Assembly (NCBI RefSeq): GCF_902168135.1
Contig: NZ_CABHOL010000020.1
Span: 1-64,000, forward strand
DNA: 64,000 bases
Reading direction: 5' to 3'
From: an uncultured Fluviicola sp.
GTDB lineage: Bacteria; Bacteroidota; Bacteroidia; Flavobacteriales_D; Crocinitomicaceae
The notes below the pieces were generated by a model. It ran no database searches and was not told the DNA's origin. It worked only from the letters and a program-made list of their open reading frames with translations. Numbering within the stretch: position 1 is the first letter of the stretch; every line of letters begins with the position of its first letter. The translations under genes were made by a program, and so were the position numbers. Shown here piece after piece: positions 15,644-24,307 of the stretch.

Positions 15644-16831
15644 TTAGATCACTTTCAATTCTTTTCCAACTTTTATAAAAGCTGCGATTGCCTTATCCAA
15701 GTCAGCGATGCTGTGTGCTGCTGAGATTTGTGTCCGGATACGAGCTGCTCCTTTTGCAACTACTGGGTAGAAAAAACCGATTGCGTAAACGCCTTCCTGC
15801 AGTAATTTATCTGCAAACTGCTGAGACAATGCCGCATCATATAACATGATCGGAACGATCGGTGAATCACCCGGCTTGATGTCAAACCCTGCCGCGATGA
15901 TTTTTTCCTTAAAGTATTTCGTGTTCGACTCTAATTTGTCGCGCAACTCTGTAGTTGAACTTAAAATATCAAATACTGCGTTAGATGCTCCTACGATGGA
16001 AGGTGCCAATGAGTTGGAGAATAAATAAGGTCTTGAACGCTGGCGAAGCATTTCGATGATCTCTTTTTTTCCGGTTGTGTAACCACCCATTGCACCACCA
16101 AGGGCTTTACCCAAAGTTCCGGTGATAATGTCTACACGATCCTGGCAGTTGTGGTATTCCGGAACTCCACGGCCTGTTTTCCCGATAAATCCTGCACTGT
16201 GGCATTCGTCCGTCATGACCAAAGCATCGTATTTATCGGCCAAATCACAGATTTCGTTCATTTTGGCAATGTCGCCGTCCATAGAGAAAACGCCGTCTGT
16301 TACGATGATTCTGTGGCGCTGTGCCTGTGCTTTTTTCAACTGCTCTTCCAAATCAGCCATGTCGGAATGCTTATAGCGGTATCGCTGTGCTTTGCATAAA
16401 CGGATTCCGTCGATGATAGAAGCGTGGTTCAACTCATCTGAAATGATGGCGTCTTCTTCTCCGAATAAGGGTTCGAAAACTCCGCCGTTTGCGTCAAAAG
16501 CAGCAGCATACAAAATGGTGTCTTCCGTACCGTAGAACTTTGCAATTTTTGCCTCCAGTTCTTTGTGAATATCCTGTGTTCCACAGATAAAACGAACAGA
16601 TGACATACCGAATCCATGTGTATCCAAAGCGTCTTTTGCAGCCTGGATAACGGAAGGATGAGAGGAAAGTCCAAGATAATTGTTTGCACACATGATGACT
16701 ACTTCGTCACCCGAACTTACATGTACTTTTGCTCCCTGTGGAGAAGTAATGATGCGTTCTTTCTTAAATATTCCACCTTCCTTAATTGCATTCAATTCTT
16801 CGGAAAGGTAATCTTTCATTTTTCCGTACAT
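15644..16831 (-). CDS. kbl: glycine C-acetyltransferase (2-amino-3-ketobutyrate CoA ligase)
   Basis: A PLP enzyme of the alpha-oxoamine synthase family that cleaves 2-amino-3-ketobutyrate with CoA into glycine and acetyl-CoA, the second step of threonine breakdown. The 395-residue protein shows [12 protein letters not shown], the substrate loop [32 protein letters not shown] for the cofactor, and the Schiff-base Lys in [14 protein letters not shown]. These agree closely with Kbl rather than with KAS-type biotin or serine palmitoyl relatives. No threonine dehydrogenase gene is in the window. A TATATTTG box lies 20 bases upstream of the start. Confidence 0.95.
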   Translation of the reverse strand: MYGKMKDYLSEELNAIKEGGIFKKERIITSPQGAKVHVSSGDEVVIMCANNYLGLSSHPSVIQAAKDALDTHGFGMSSVRFICGTQDIHKELEAKIAKFYGTEDTILYAAAFDANGGVFEPLFGEEDAIISDELNHASIIDGIRLCKAQRYRYKHSDMADLEEQLKKAQAQRHRIIVTDGVFSMDGDIAKMNEICDLADKYDALVMTDECHSAGFIGKTGRGVPEYHNCQDRVDIITGTLGKALGGAMGGYTTGKKEIIEMLRQRSRPYLFSNSLAPSIVGASNAVFDILSSTTELRDKLESNTKYFKEKIIAAGFDIKPGDSPIVPIMLYDAALSQQFADKLLQEGVYAIGFFYPVVAKGAARIRTQISAAHSIADLDKAIAAFIKVGKELKVI

Positions 16832-16851
16832 GGCTTTTATTTATGTTTTCG

Positions 16852-16859
16852 CAAATATA
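16852..16859 (-). promoter_or_regulatory. TAnnTTTG box for kbl
   Basis: TATATTTG read leftward, 20 bases before the kbl ATG. No strong -33 TTTG is visible. Confidence 0.5.
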
Positions 16860-16927
16860 GTTGAAAGTGGGTTAAGAAATTGGAGAAACGTATGTCAATG
16901 TGGTGGAAATTATCAATGAAAGAATGA

Positions 16928-16993
16928 TCAATTATCAAGAATAGAATTTGTTTCCATCTTGATAATTATTCCATTGATAATTTATAATTGATT
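16928..16993 (-). repeat. palindromic repeat B, copy 2
   Basis: AATTATCAAGA (16930-16940) and TCTTGATAATT (16957-16967) are perfect complements. A tail of ATTGATAATT and ATAATTGATTAAT follows and merges with the stop codon of the radical SAM gene, the same arrangement as copy 1 at 1238-1302. Confidence 0.65.
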
Positions 16994-18014
16994 AATCGAT
17001 CCATACTTTCGCGCCTTCAGAGCAGTTTGTACAAATCTCAATAGAGTTGCGGTCCTGCAGCACCGAGTTCCGAAATGAACGGTAAGCCTCGCTTTTCCAA
17101 ATACTTTCAAAAGATTGTTCCTGCAGGCTTCCCAGGGTGTGATGTGCGTCTTTATCGAAACAACATGGAACCACTCGTCCATCCCAAGTCAAAACGCTTG
17201 ATGACCACATGCGCCAGCAGCTGTTTCCGCCTTTGTACTTAAAACGGTAAGTTCCGTCTTTCTGCTTCACATATCGCGAATAAGCTTCGTTATTGGGAAT
17301 CAGTTCGTTTCCGTGTTCGTAATCGTAAACCTGGGCGGTTTTAAAACGCACCTCGTCAATTCCGATAGCTGTTGCTAATTCCTGTACTTCCGTAATTTGG
17401 TGTTCGTTGGCTTTTACAACCAGGAATTGAAAGATCAAATGTGGTGTGGAGCTCTGTGCTTCTTTTTTAGCCCGGACCAAAGCTTTGGAACCGGCAATAA
17501 CTTTGTCCAGGTTTCCATGTATGCGGTAGGATTCATAAGTTTCCTGCGTCAGGCCGTCAATGGAAATGATTAAACGGTCGAGGCCCGAGGCTACAATTTC
17601 TTTTGCTTTTTTCTCATCAATGAAATGTGCATTGGTAGAAGTTGCCGTATAGATCTTTTTGCGCTTTGCTTCTTTGATCAACTCTAAAAATTGCGGATGC
17701 AGGAAAGGTTCTCCCTGGAAATAGTAATTAATGTAGAAAACAGAACCGGAAACCTGTGAAAGCCAGTTTTGGTGCTGGTAAAGATCTATTTTCCCCGTTG
17801 GACGGCTGAATGCTTTCAAACCACTTGGACAAGCCGGACACCCCAGGTTGCAGGCAGTTGTCGGTTCTATGCTTAATGCAAAAGGCTTTCCCCAATTTTT
17901 TTGGATTTTGAATAAACGGGCCATTCCATAGGATAAACGAAGCATAGCAATGTTCCAAACTCGCTGAATGTTAATGTGTTTGATAATATTTCGCTGATCT
18001 ATAAAAGTGCTCAT
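16992..18014 (-). CDS. radical SAM/SPASM domain protein
   Basis: A 340-residue protein. The SAM-radical [4Fe-4S] site is CNLGCPAC with C55, C59 and C62 (C-x3-C-x2-C), after the strand FALSIEPTTA. The TIM-barrel phrases YFQGEPFLHP and RLIISIDGL fit the family. The C terminus from about residue 260 is a SPASM domain (CWRMWSS, RVVPCCFDKDAHHTLG, ICTNCSEG) that would bind extra clusters. Such proteins modify peptides or sugars, or mature enzymes. No precursor peptide or partner gene is adjacent, so the substrate is unknown. Start ATG at 18014. Confidence 0.88.
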   Translation of the reverse strand: MSTFIDQRNIIKHINIQRVWNIAMLRLSYGMARLFKIQKNWGKPFALSIEPTTACNLGCPACPSGLKAFSRPTGKIDLYQHQNWLSQVSGSVFYINYYFQGEPFLHPQFLELIKEAKRKKIYTATSTNAHFIDEKKAKEIVASGLDRLIISIDGLTQETYESYRIHGNLDKVIAGSKALVRAKKEAQSSTPHLIFQFLVVKANEHQITEVQELATAIGIDEVRFKTAQVYDYEHGNELIPNNEAYSRYVKQKDGTYRFKYKGGNSCWRMWSSSVLTWDGRVVPCCFDKDAHHTLGSLQEQSFESIWKSEAYRSFRNSVLQDRNSIEICTNCSEGAKVWID

Positions 18015-18118
18015 CCTTCTTTACGAAATTACGGAAGTCCGGTGAAACTTCTTGTTTTTTTTGAATGACTGTAACTTTTTTTGATTTAGTTTGTCTTACC
18101 GATAAGACAATTACTATC

Positions 18119-20518
18119 ATGAAATATATTTTACTTAGCTTATTTACTCTTCTTTTATCGCATTCATTTTTCGCACAGCAAATCCAGATCCGGGAAGAGG
18201 TTTCGCATACGGCTATTCCGTTTGTTAAAGTTTACCCGGAAGTTGGAAAGCCTTTTCTGGCCGATTTGGACGGAAGATTTACAAACCCGGCAGGAAACAC
18301 ACGGGTAACTTTGAAAATGACCAGTTTTCGCGATACGACGATTACTATCACCGGTGATATGATCGTATACATGACCGAACAGGCCAGTGAAATTGAGGAA
18401 GTAACCATTTTGCCGGGGGTGAATCCTGCGGAACGCATCATGGAACTGGCAATCGAAAACCGGAAGAAGAATCATCCCAAATCCGATCTTGCTTTTAAAT
18501 ACGATAGTTACAGCAAGTTTGTCGTTACGATCAACCAGGACGCTTTAGCGCAAATTTCTGATACTACTGCTGATACGAACTTATTGGATCTTCGGAAATT
18601 CTTTGACCAGCAGCACATTTTCTTATTGGAAAGTACTTCCACCAAATACTTTAAGCCGCCGTTTAAAGAAAAGGAGGTTATCAGTGCGTACCGTGTTTCC
18701 GGTTTTACGGATCCTATGTTCTCTACCTTTGCAAATGAATTGCAGTCGTTCAATTTTTACGACAACCAATTCGATATCCTTGGGCGTTCATACCTGAACC
18801 CGCTTGCTCTGGGGTCGATCCGCCGGTATTTGTTTATCCTGGAAGACACCACTATCACTGCTCCGGGAGATACTACTTATACCATTCGTTTTCAGCCGAG
18901 AAGGGATAAGAATTTCGAAGGAATGAAAGGAAGGCTGTACATCAATACAAGAGGATTTGCAGTTGAGAAAGTGGATGCCGAACCTGCAGAAGATAAAGGA
19001 GGAATTAATCCGCGCATTATACAAGAGTATACACTGTTGGATGGTAAGAAATGGTTCCCCTATAAATTATCTACCGAGATAAAGGTTCCGGCTTTAACCA
19101 TTAACTCAAAACTGAAGGATGGCTATCTCGTCGGAAAGGGGAATACGTATATTGACAAAGTGGTGCTCGATGCCGATCTGAAAGATCAGCGCTTCAATGC
19201 GGTCTTCGTGGAAACGGCCCGCGATGCGAATAAGAAGGACAGCACGCATTGGGATGAGAAACGAAAATACGATCTGGACAACAAGGATTTGAGAACCTAC
19301 GAGGTGATTGACAGCGTTTCGCAGGAAGAAAACCTGGAAGGAAAACTAAAAACACTTCAATCACTGATGCAGGGTAAAATTCCATTGGGATATTTCCAGG
19401 CTGATATCTTGAGATTGGTAAACTTCAGGGATTATGAAGGTTTCCGTTTGGGAATCGGGCTTGAAACCAGTGATAAGCTGTCGGACCGTTTTCGTGTTGG
19501 AGGTTATTTTGCTTATGGATTTAAGGATAAAATGTGGAAATACGGAGGTTACGGAAAAGTGACCCTGGTTCCGAAATATTTCCTCGATTTTGAGGCGCGT
19601 TACCAGCAGGACATCATTGAGCGAGGTGGTGTGGGTATGAACTCGGAACCGGTTGTTACCAGGCTGAATTCATTTTACCGCGATGTTTATATCCGCCAGA
19701 TGGATAAACAACGAATCGGGGAGATCGCATTCACGGGTTATGTTTTCCCGCGTATGAAGTTCCGTCTTTCCGGTTCTTATCAGCGCATTGAATTTACCGA
19801 GGGTTACCAGTACCAATGGACGAAACCTGAAATGGGCACGATAGACCATTACGATATAGCGGAAAGTTCCCTGGAATTGACCTGGGCGATCCGTGATAAA
19901 GTTGTTTCATTGGGAACGAAGCGGGTTTCTCTCGGCTCAAAATGGCCGATATTGACCATGAAAGTGACGAAAAGTCTTCCGGGTGTTACAGCTGCTAAAA
20001 TCGATTATACTCGTGTTACTGCGGGCGTTCAGCAAATTGTGCCGGTGCGTGCAGTCGGTAAATTCACCTATGTTTTAATGGGAACAGTGGTAGATGGGGA
20101 TTCACCTTTGCTGTTACAACAAGTTGGACAGGGTACCGGGGGAATGTGGAAAATATCTGCAGCAAATACCTTCGAAACCATGATGGCATCCACGTATTAT
20201 TCTCCGCAAATGGCCGCTTTATTCACGCGTTTTGATTTCAAAGCAATCAAAACAGGCAAGAAATGGACCGCTCCGCAATTTGCAGTTCACCACGCAATCG
20301 GGTATGGAAGCAAGGATGATCAGAGCCGTCATTCGATTAGCTACAATTCGTTGGATAAAGGGTACGCTGAAACCGGATTACTTGCAAACAACGTACTTGT
20401 TCTGAACCGGATCGGATTTGGGATCGGTGGATTCTACCATTATGCAGGTGGAGTAATCTCACCGAAAGTGGAGGACAATATTATGGCTAAATTCAGTTTG
20501 AATATTCTCTTGTTCTAA
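18119..20518 (+). CDS. DUF5686 outer-membrane protein with carboxypeptidase-like N-terminal domain
   Basis: About 799 residues from the ATG at 18119; the frame is open to 18065, but only the later ATG gives the signal peptide MKYILLSLFTLLLSHSFFAQ. Residues 20-105 are a CarboxypepD_reg-like beta-sandwich. The remainder fits the Bacteroidota DUF5686 family: IMELAIENRKKNHPKSDLAF motif, then long beta-strand-rich segments ending NIMAKFSLNILLF, a terminal aromatic residue typical of an outer-membrane barrel. It is convergent with the TauE gene and overlaps it by four bases. Role unknown; family members resemble TonB-dependent receptor relatives without a plug. Confidence 0.88.
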   Translation: MKYILLSLFTLLLSHSFFAQQIQIREEVSHTAIPFVKVYPEVGKPFLADLDGRFTNPAGNTRVTLKMTSFRDTTITITGDMIVYMTEQASEIEEVTILPGVNPAERIMELAIENRKKNHPKSDLAFKYDSYSKFVVTINQDALAQISDTTADTNLLDLRKFFDQQHIFLLESTSTKYFKPPFKEKEVISAYRVSGFTDPMFSTFANELQSFNFYDNQFDILGRSYLNPLALGSIRRYLFILEDTTITAPGDTTYTIRFQPRRDKNFEGMKGRLYINTRGFAVEKVDAEPAEDKGGINPRIIQEYTLLDGKKWFPYKLSTEIKVPALTINSKLKDGYLVGKGNTYIDKVVLDADLKDQRFNAVFVETARDANKKDSTHWDEKRKYDLDNKDLRTYEVIDSVSQEENLEGKLKTLQSLMQGKIPLGYFQADILRLVNFRDYEGFRLGIGLETSDKLSDRFRVGGYFAYGFKDKMWKYGGYGKVTLVPKYFLDFEARYQQDIIERGGVGMNSEPVVTRLNSFYRDVYIRQMDKQRIGEIAFTGYVFPRMKFRLSGSYQRIEFTEGYQYQWTKPEMGTIDHYDIAESSLELTWAIRDKVVSLGTKRVSLGSKWPILTMKVTKSLPGVTAAKIDYTRVTAGVQQIVPVRAVGKFTYVLMGTVVDGDSPLLLQQVGQGTGGMWKISAANTFETMMASTYYSPQMAALFTRFDFKAIKTGKKWTAPQFAVHHAIGYGSKDDQSRHSISYNSLDKGYAETGLLANNVLVLNRIGFGIGGFYHYAGGVISPKVEDNIMAKFSLNILLF

Positions 20519-21312
20519 CGGATAGACAGAATTTCCATTACAAGGATCGTGATCCCGACTAAAAGTACAAATATGCCGAAGCCTTTTTTGAGCCTGGCGG
20601 ACTGGATACGGTGATTCAATTTCAAGCCGATAATCAGACCTGCAGTAGCGATCAATGTAAAACCAAGGAGGATTACCCAATTTAACTTTAGATTGGGTGT
20701 GAAAAGCTCTGCAGTGAATCCGCTTAGGGAATTGATGGCAATAATGACGATGGAAGTGGCTATTGCATTTTTGATGGGAACCTTCATGAAAATGGAAAGG
20801 GAAGGAATAATCATGAATCCGCCGCCTGCTCCTACTAATCCGCTGATGAAACCAATGATAGCTCCGAAGATTACTAAAATAGCCGGCCTGTTCTTTTTTG
20901 TTCCGGGATGTTCTTTCTGACCTCTGATCATGGGAATAGATGCGAGTACCATGAGAATAGCGAACAGCAGCATGATAAATGTATTCTTCTCAAAACTAAG
21001 ACTCCCCAGTTGAAATTTTTCCGGAATAGTCGGAACGATCAAAAGCCGCGTAATTGAAATACTGATTACGGCCGGAATACCGAACAATAACGTGTTTAAA
21101 GGATTAATCAGCTTGGATTTGAAATGCTGGATTGCTCCGAACAGGGAAGTTACCCCGACGATGAATAACGAATACACGGTTGCGTTTTGTGGTTCCATCC
21201 GGAAAAAAACAACCAAAATGGGCACTGCTAAAATAGAACCGCCTCCGCCCAGCGTTCCGATTACGAGCCCGACAAAAAGTGCTAAAAAATATCCGATTAT
21301 TTCTAAAGTCAA
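20515..21312 (-). CDS. TauE/SafE-family sulfite/sulfoacetate-type exporter
   Basis: A 265-residue inner-membrane permease with eight hydrophobic helices in two repeats: GTLGGGGSILAVPILVVF in the first and ISGLVGAGGGFMIIPSL in the second, the duplicated Gly-rich signature of the TauE/SafE (DUF81) family. Members export sulfite, sulfoacetate and other small anions. The start appears to be TTG at 21312, 12 bases after murI, since an in-frame stop lies six codons upstream. No sulfur-metabolism genes are adjacent, so substrate is open. Confidence 0.85.
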   Translation of the reverse strand: MTLEIIGYFLALFVGLVIGTLGGGGSILAVPILVVFFRMEPQNATVYSLFIVGVTSLFGAIQHFKSKLINPLNTLLFGIPAVISISITRLLIVPTIPEKFQLGSLSFEKNTFIMLLFAILMVLASIPMIRGQKEHPGTKKNRPAILVIFGAIIGFISGLVGAGGGFMIIPSLSIFMKVPIKNAIATSIVIIAINSLSGFTAELFTPNLKLNWVILLGFTLIATAGLIIGLKLNHRIQSARLKKGFGIFVLLVGITILVMEILSIR

Positions 21313-21324
21313 GGAATTCCGGGT

Positions 21325-22152
21325 TTAATGTAAGGTTAAATGTTCTGCTTCTATTTGGTCATTCATCAAAAGCGAAGCCTTTTCACTAAAAGCTTTTGCA
21401 TTTTCGGTCGTAAGATACCTTACAGTTCCCCCCTTCGAGCATTGGATTTCCATTTCAGGGTGTCGTTCCAGGTAATCGGCTAAGCTTTCCGCTACAATTT
21501 TCCCCTGGGCCAGGACTTCGATGTGGGTAGGAAGCAATCGCTGTAATTGTTCCTGCAAAATAGGGTAGTGCGTACAAGCTAAGAGGATCGTATCGATTTT
21601 CGGATCTTTTTCCATCAGCGATACCAGGTCGCTTTGAATGAAATAAATGCCTCCGGGAGTATCGAATTGATTGTTTTCGATCAAAGGGACCCACATGGGG
21701 CAGGAGTGCTGATTTACAACCAAATCCGGTGCAAACTTTGCCAATTCGATTTGATAACTGTTCGAACGAATGGTTCCGTCGGTTCCCAATACTCCGACAT
21801 GTTTGGTTTTCGTGTGCTTGTCGAGTTCTTCCGTACTTGGACGAATAACACCCAATACGCGCCTGTCGGGGTACAATTCCGGAAGTTTGATCCGTTGGAT
21901 GCTTCTTAGAGCTTTTGCCGAAGCGGTATTACATGCCAGGATTACCAATGAACAATCCCGGTCGAATAAAGCCTGAACCGCCTGCCAGGTGTATTGATAG
22001 ATCACATCAAAGCTTCTCGACCCGTATGGAGCTCTGGCATTGTCTCCCAGGTAAAGGAAATCGTATTCGGGTAGTTTTTCTCTGATTTCTTTTAGAACGG
22101 TTAAACCTCCGTAACCGGAATCAAAAACACCAATTGGACCTTTCACTGACAT
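21325..22152 (-). CDS. murI: glutamate racemase
   Basis: Makes D-glutamate for peptidoglycan. Both catalytic Cys regions are present: ILACNTASAKALR and LLACTHYPILQ, with the N-terminal GVFDSGYGGLTVL and YLGDNARAPYGSRS loops. The frame opens at 22167, but I place the start at the sixth codon (22152): a promoter box TACTTTTG occupies codons 2-5 of the longer form and ends four bases before the ATG, with TTTG 20 bases further up. The protein is then 275 residues, normal for MurI. It ends the envelope cluster uppS-bamA-ompH-ompH, into which a dioxygenase gene is inserted. Confidence 0.94.
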   Translation of the reverse strand: MSVKGPIGVFDSGYGGLTVLKEIREKLPEYDFLYLGDNARAPYGSRSFDVIYQYTWQAVQALFDRDCSLVILACNTASAKALRSIQRIKLPELYPDRRVLGVIRPSTEELDKHTKTKHVGVLGTDGTIRSNSYQIELAKFAPDLVVNQHSCPMWVPLIENNQFDTPGGIYFIQSDLVSLMEKDPKIDTILLACTHYPILQEQLQRLLPTHIEVLAQGKIVAESLADYLERHPEMEIQCSKGGTVRYLTTENAKAFSEKASLLMNDQIEAEHLTLH

Positions 22153-22156
22153 GGTC

Positions 22157-22188
22157 CAAAAGTACACAACGTTTCTGTTTTACCCAAA
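22157..22188 (-). promoter_or_regulatory. promoter of murI (TTTG-N20-TACTTTTG)
   Basis: Read leftward: TTTG at 22188-22185, 20 bases, TACTTTTG at 22164-22157, GACC, then ATG at 22152. Both boxes match the Bacteroidota consensus. It lies across the end of the DODA gene and predicts a leaderless mRNA. Confidence 0.75.
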
Positions 22189-23058
22189 TCGAACGGAAGT
22201 CATATTCAGTGACCCGCCGACCAATTCGTTATTGAATATTGAAATCTCATCCCTGGTATCAGACAACCCTAAACTATAGATCATCGGGAAATAATGGTCC
22301 GGAGTCGGAATAGCCAGTTGGGCAAATTGTCCGAGTTTTTGGAAATCGATCAAAGCCTGGTGGTTCCGGTCCAGTATCAGTTTGTTGAATGTTTCATTTG
22401 CTTCAATTGCCCAGTCGTAACCGTAGTTTGCCGTATTTAATTTGTCCCAGGCAACCATGCGCAGGTTGTGTACCATATTTCCGCTTCCGATGATCAAGAC
22501 TCCTTTCTTGCGAAGTTCTTTTAGCTCCGCTGCCAGTGCGTAGTGATACGCAGCCGGTTTGTTGTAGTCAATGGAAAGCTGAAGCACCGGAATATCGGCA
22601 TTCGGGTACATGTGGCGGACAACCGTCCAGGTCCCGTGATCCAACCCCCATTCGTGATCCAGGTGAACCGTTGCACTTTTAACCATTTCTTTGGTCTGCT
22701 GTGCCCATTCCGGACTTCCCGGAGCCGGATATTGAACAGCAAACAGTTCATCCGGGAAACCGCCGAAATCGTGGATGGTCTGCGGATGCTCCATGGCTGT
22801 AATGTAAGTTCCATTCGTTAACCAGTGTGCAGAGATTACCAACACCATTTTCGGGTTGGGTAGATGTTCGACTTCTTTCTTCCATTGTTCGGAGAAATGA
22901 TTGTTTTCTATTCCGTTCATAGGAGAACCATGGCCGATAAACAGGACCGGATACGTGTAATCCTCCTCATTTAATAATTTTCCCAGTGAAGCAACAGAAG
23001 TTAACCCGCCGAGTGCAGCAAATCCCAACATACCTTTTACAAATGATTGGCGTTTCAT
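22180..23058 (-). CDS. DODA-type extradiol ring-cleavage dioxygenase (YgiD-like)
   Basis: A 292-residue protein of the class III extradiol/4,5-DOPA dioxygenase family. The metal ligands appear in order: VLFIGHGSPMNGIENNHFS, HLDHEWGLDHGTW, IIGSGNMVHNLR and TPDHYFPMIYSLG. The N terminus MKRQSFVKGMLGFAALGGL looks like a Tat-type or plain signal sequence, without a twin arginine, so export is uncertain. The physiological substrate is unknown. The box TATATTTG ends four bases before the ATG and a 20-base palindrome lies just upstream, suggesting a repressed leaderless gene. Confidence 0.88.
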   Translation of the reverse strand: MKRQSFVKGMLGFAALGGLTSVASLGKLLNEEDYTYPVLFIGHGSPMNGIENNHFSEQWKKEVEHLPNPKMVLVISAHWLTNGTYITAMEHPQTIHDFGGFPDELFAVQYPAPGSPEWAQQTKEMVKSATVHLDHEWGLDHGTWTVVRHMYPNADIPVLQLSIDYNKPAAYHYALAAELKELRKKGVLIIGSGNMVHNLRMVAWDKLNTANYGYDWAIEANETFNKLILDRNHQALIDFQKLGQFAQLAIPTPDHYFPMIYSLGLSDTRDEISIFNNELVGGSLNMTSVRFG

Positions 23059-23062
23059 ACCG

Positions 23063-23070
23063 CAAATATA
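23063..23070 (-). promoter_or_regulatory. TAnnTTTG box of the DODA gene
   Basis: TATATTTG-CGGT-ATG read leftward. Only four bases separate the box from the start codon, so the transcript should begin at or near the ATG. Confidence 0.65.
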
Positions 23071-23078
23071 CGATGTTA

Positions 23079-23098
23079 TTAATTACCATGGTAATTAA
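23079..23098. promoter_or_regulatory. 20-bp perfect palindrome, candidate operator
   Basis: TTAATTACCATGGTAATTAA is its own reverse complement. It lies 8-28 bases upstream of the DODA promoter box, where a bound dimer would block RNA polymerase. The regulator is not encoded in the immediate neighbourhood. Confidence 0.6.
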
Positions 23099-23108
23099 AG
23101 TGTGTTAA

Positions 23109-23144
23109 ATAAGTAGGGGCGGAAAATTTTCCACCCCTACTTAT
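23109..23144. repeat. palindromic repeat A, copy 2
   Basis: ATAAGTAGGGGCGGAAAA (23109-23126) faces TTTTCCACCCCTACTTAT (23127-23144); 17 of 18 bases pair. It lies 18 bases after the stop of the second ompH gene. The core GGAAAATTTTCC differs completely from copy 1 yet is still self-complementary. Confidence 0.8.
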
Positions 23145-23162
23145 AAATTTTATGGATAATAA

Positions 23163-23687
23163 TTACTTACCTGTCTTTTTAGCTTCTGCTTCCAGTTTCA
23201 ATAATTCTACGATTACTTCGTTTGTTACGTCAATTCCACCGGCAGAGAAAAGTGTGGTACTTTCATCGATGATGTAGTTGTATTTCTTAGCATTTGCTAC
23301 GATAGCTACAGCTTTCTTCACGCGATCCAAAATAACCAGGTTCATTTCCTGAGTCATTGTCTGCAATTGCTGATCAATTTGCTGCTGGCGCTCTTCCAGG
23401 TTTTGCTGCATGCGGCGGATACGGTTTTCTTCGTATTGTCTTACTGTTTCAGACATCCCGGGAGCATCTTTCTGGTACTTGATATAAGCAACCTGAATAG
23501 CACTGTCAGCATCCTTTAGCTCTTTCAAGCCTGCGTTCTCGATTTCTTTGATTTCTTTGATAGCAGCTTTACGGGAAGGCATGGTGTCTAGTAATACCTG
23601 AGATCTCACATGTCCGATTTTCGATTGAGCTTGTGTAGTTGCGATTGCACATACAGTAAGTGCTAGGGCAAATAGGATTTTTTTCAT
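23163..23687 (-). CDS. OmpH/Skp-family periplasmic chaperone (second copy)
   Basis: A 174-residue protein with signal peptide (MKKILFALALTVCAIATTQAQ) followed by SKIGHVRSQVLLDTMP and a long helical, Glu/Gln/Lys-rich arm (RRMQQNLEERQQQIDQQLQT) folding back to VILDRVKKAVAIVANAKKYNYIIDE. This is the jellyfish-shaped Skp/OmpH fold that carries unfolded outer-membrane proteins across the periplasm to BamA. It lies downstream of its paralogue and bamA. Repeat A copy 2 follows its stop. Confidence 0.92.
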   Translation of the reverse strand: MKKILFALALTVCAIATTQAQSKIGHVRSQVLLDTMPSRKAAIKEIKEIENAGLKELKDADSAIQVAYIKYQKDAPGMSETVRQYEENRIRRMQQNLEERQQQIDQQLQTMTQEMNLVILDRVKKAVAIVANAKKYNYIIDESTTLFSAGGIDVTNEVIVELLKLEAEAKKTGK

Positions 23688-23745
23688 TTTTGTTTTTGTG
23701 TTTGTTGTTTTTATGATTGGTTAGTATTTACCAATTTATTAGTTA

Positions 23746-24264
23746 TCACTTGGTGCTTACACCGATCTCTCTCAGAACCTCGTCGCTGATATCGAATTTG
23801 CTATCTGCATAAACCAGGTTGCTTTGATTTGACTTGTCAAAGATAAAACTATAATTCCGTTTAGAAGCAACTGTTTGCATTGCTTCGTAAACGCGATCCT
23901 GAATCGGCTTGATTAATTCTTGTCGTTTTTGGAAATAATCTCCTGAAACTCCGAACCGGGTTTGCTGCATTTGCATGGCTTCCGACTCCAATGTTTTAAT
24001 TTCCTCTTCGCGTTTCGTTTTTTCTTCGCTGGGCAATAAACTTTCTTCTCTTAGAAAGTTTTCCTTTTTCTTTTTGATCATCTCATAACGCTCTTCAATT
24101 TCTTTGGTCCAACGTTCGGCTAATTTATCCAAACGATCCTTAGCCTCTTTGTATTCCGGCATTTTCCCCAGGATAAATTCCGAGTCAATATAACCGTACT
24201 TCTGAGCGGAAGAGACAAAGGTCATGCCAAAGACCATAAACAAGCATAAAACAAGAGTTTTCAT
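23746..24264 (-). CDS. OmpH/Skp-family periplasmic chaperone (first copy)
   Basis: About 172 residues from the ATG at 24264, which gives a proper signal peptide MKTLVLCLFMVFGMTFVSSAQ; the frame continues to 24318 but that part would precede the signal. After cleavage KYGYIDSEFILGKMPEYKEA begins the fold; the arm is a Lys/Glu-rich coiled coil (MIKKKKENFLREE, KREEEIKTLESEAMQMQQ). It should chaperone outer-membrane proteins for BamA, encoded 43 bases upstream. Two tandem OmpH genes after bamA are common in Bacteroidota. Confidence 0.92.
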   Translation of the reverse strand: MKTLVLCLFMVFGMTFVSSAQKYGYIDSEFILGKMPEYKEAKDRLDKLAERWTKEIEERYEMIKKKKENFLREESLLPSEEKTKREEEIKTLESEAMQMQQTRFGVSGDYFQKRQELIKPIQDRVYEAMQTVASKRNYSFIFDKSNQSNLVYADSKFDISDEVLREIGVSTK

Positions 24265-24307
24265 AGGCGAAATTTGAAAGAACGACGAAGATAACATTTT
24301 TATTGTT

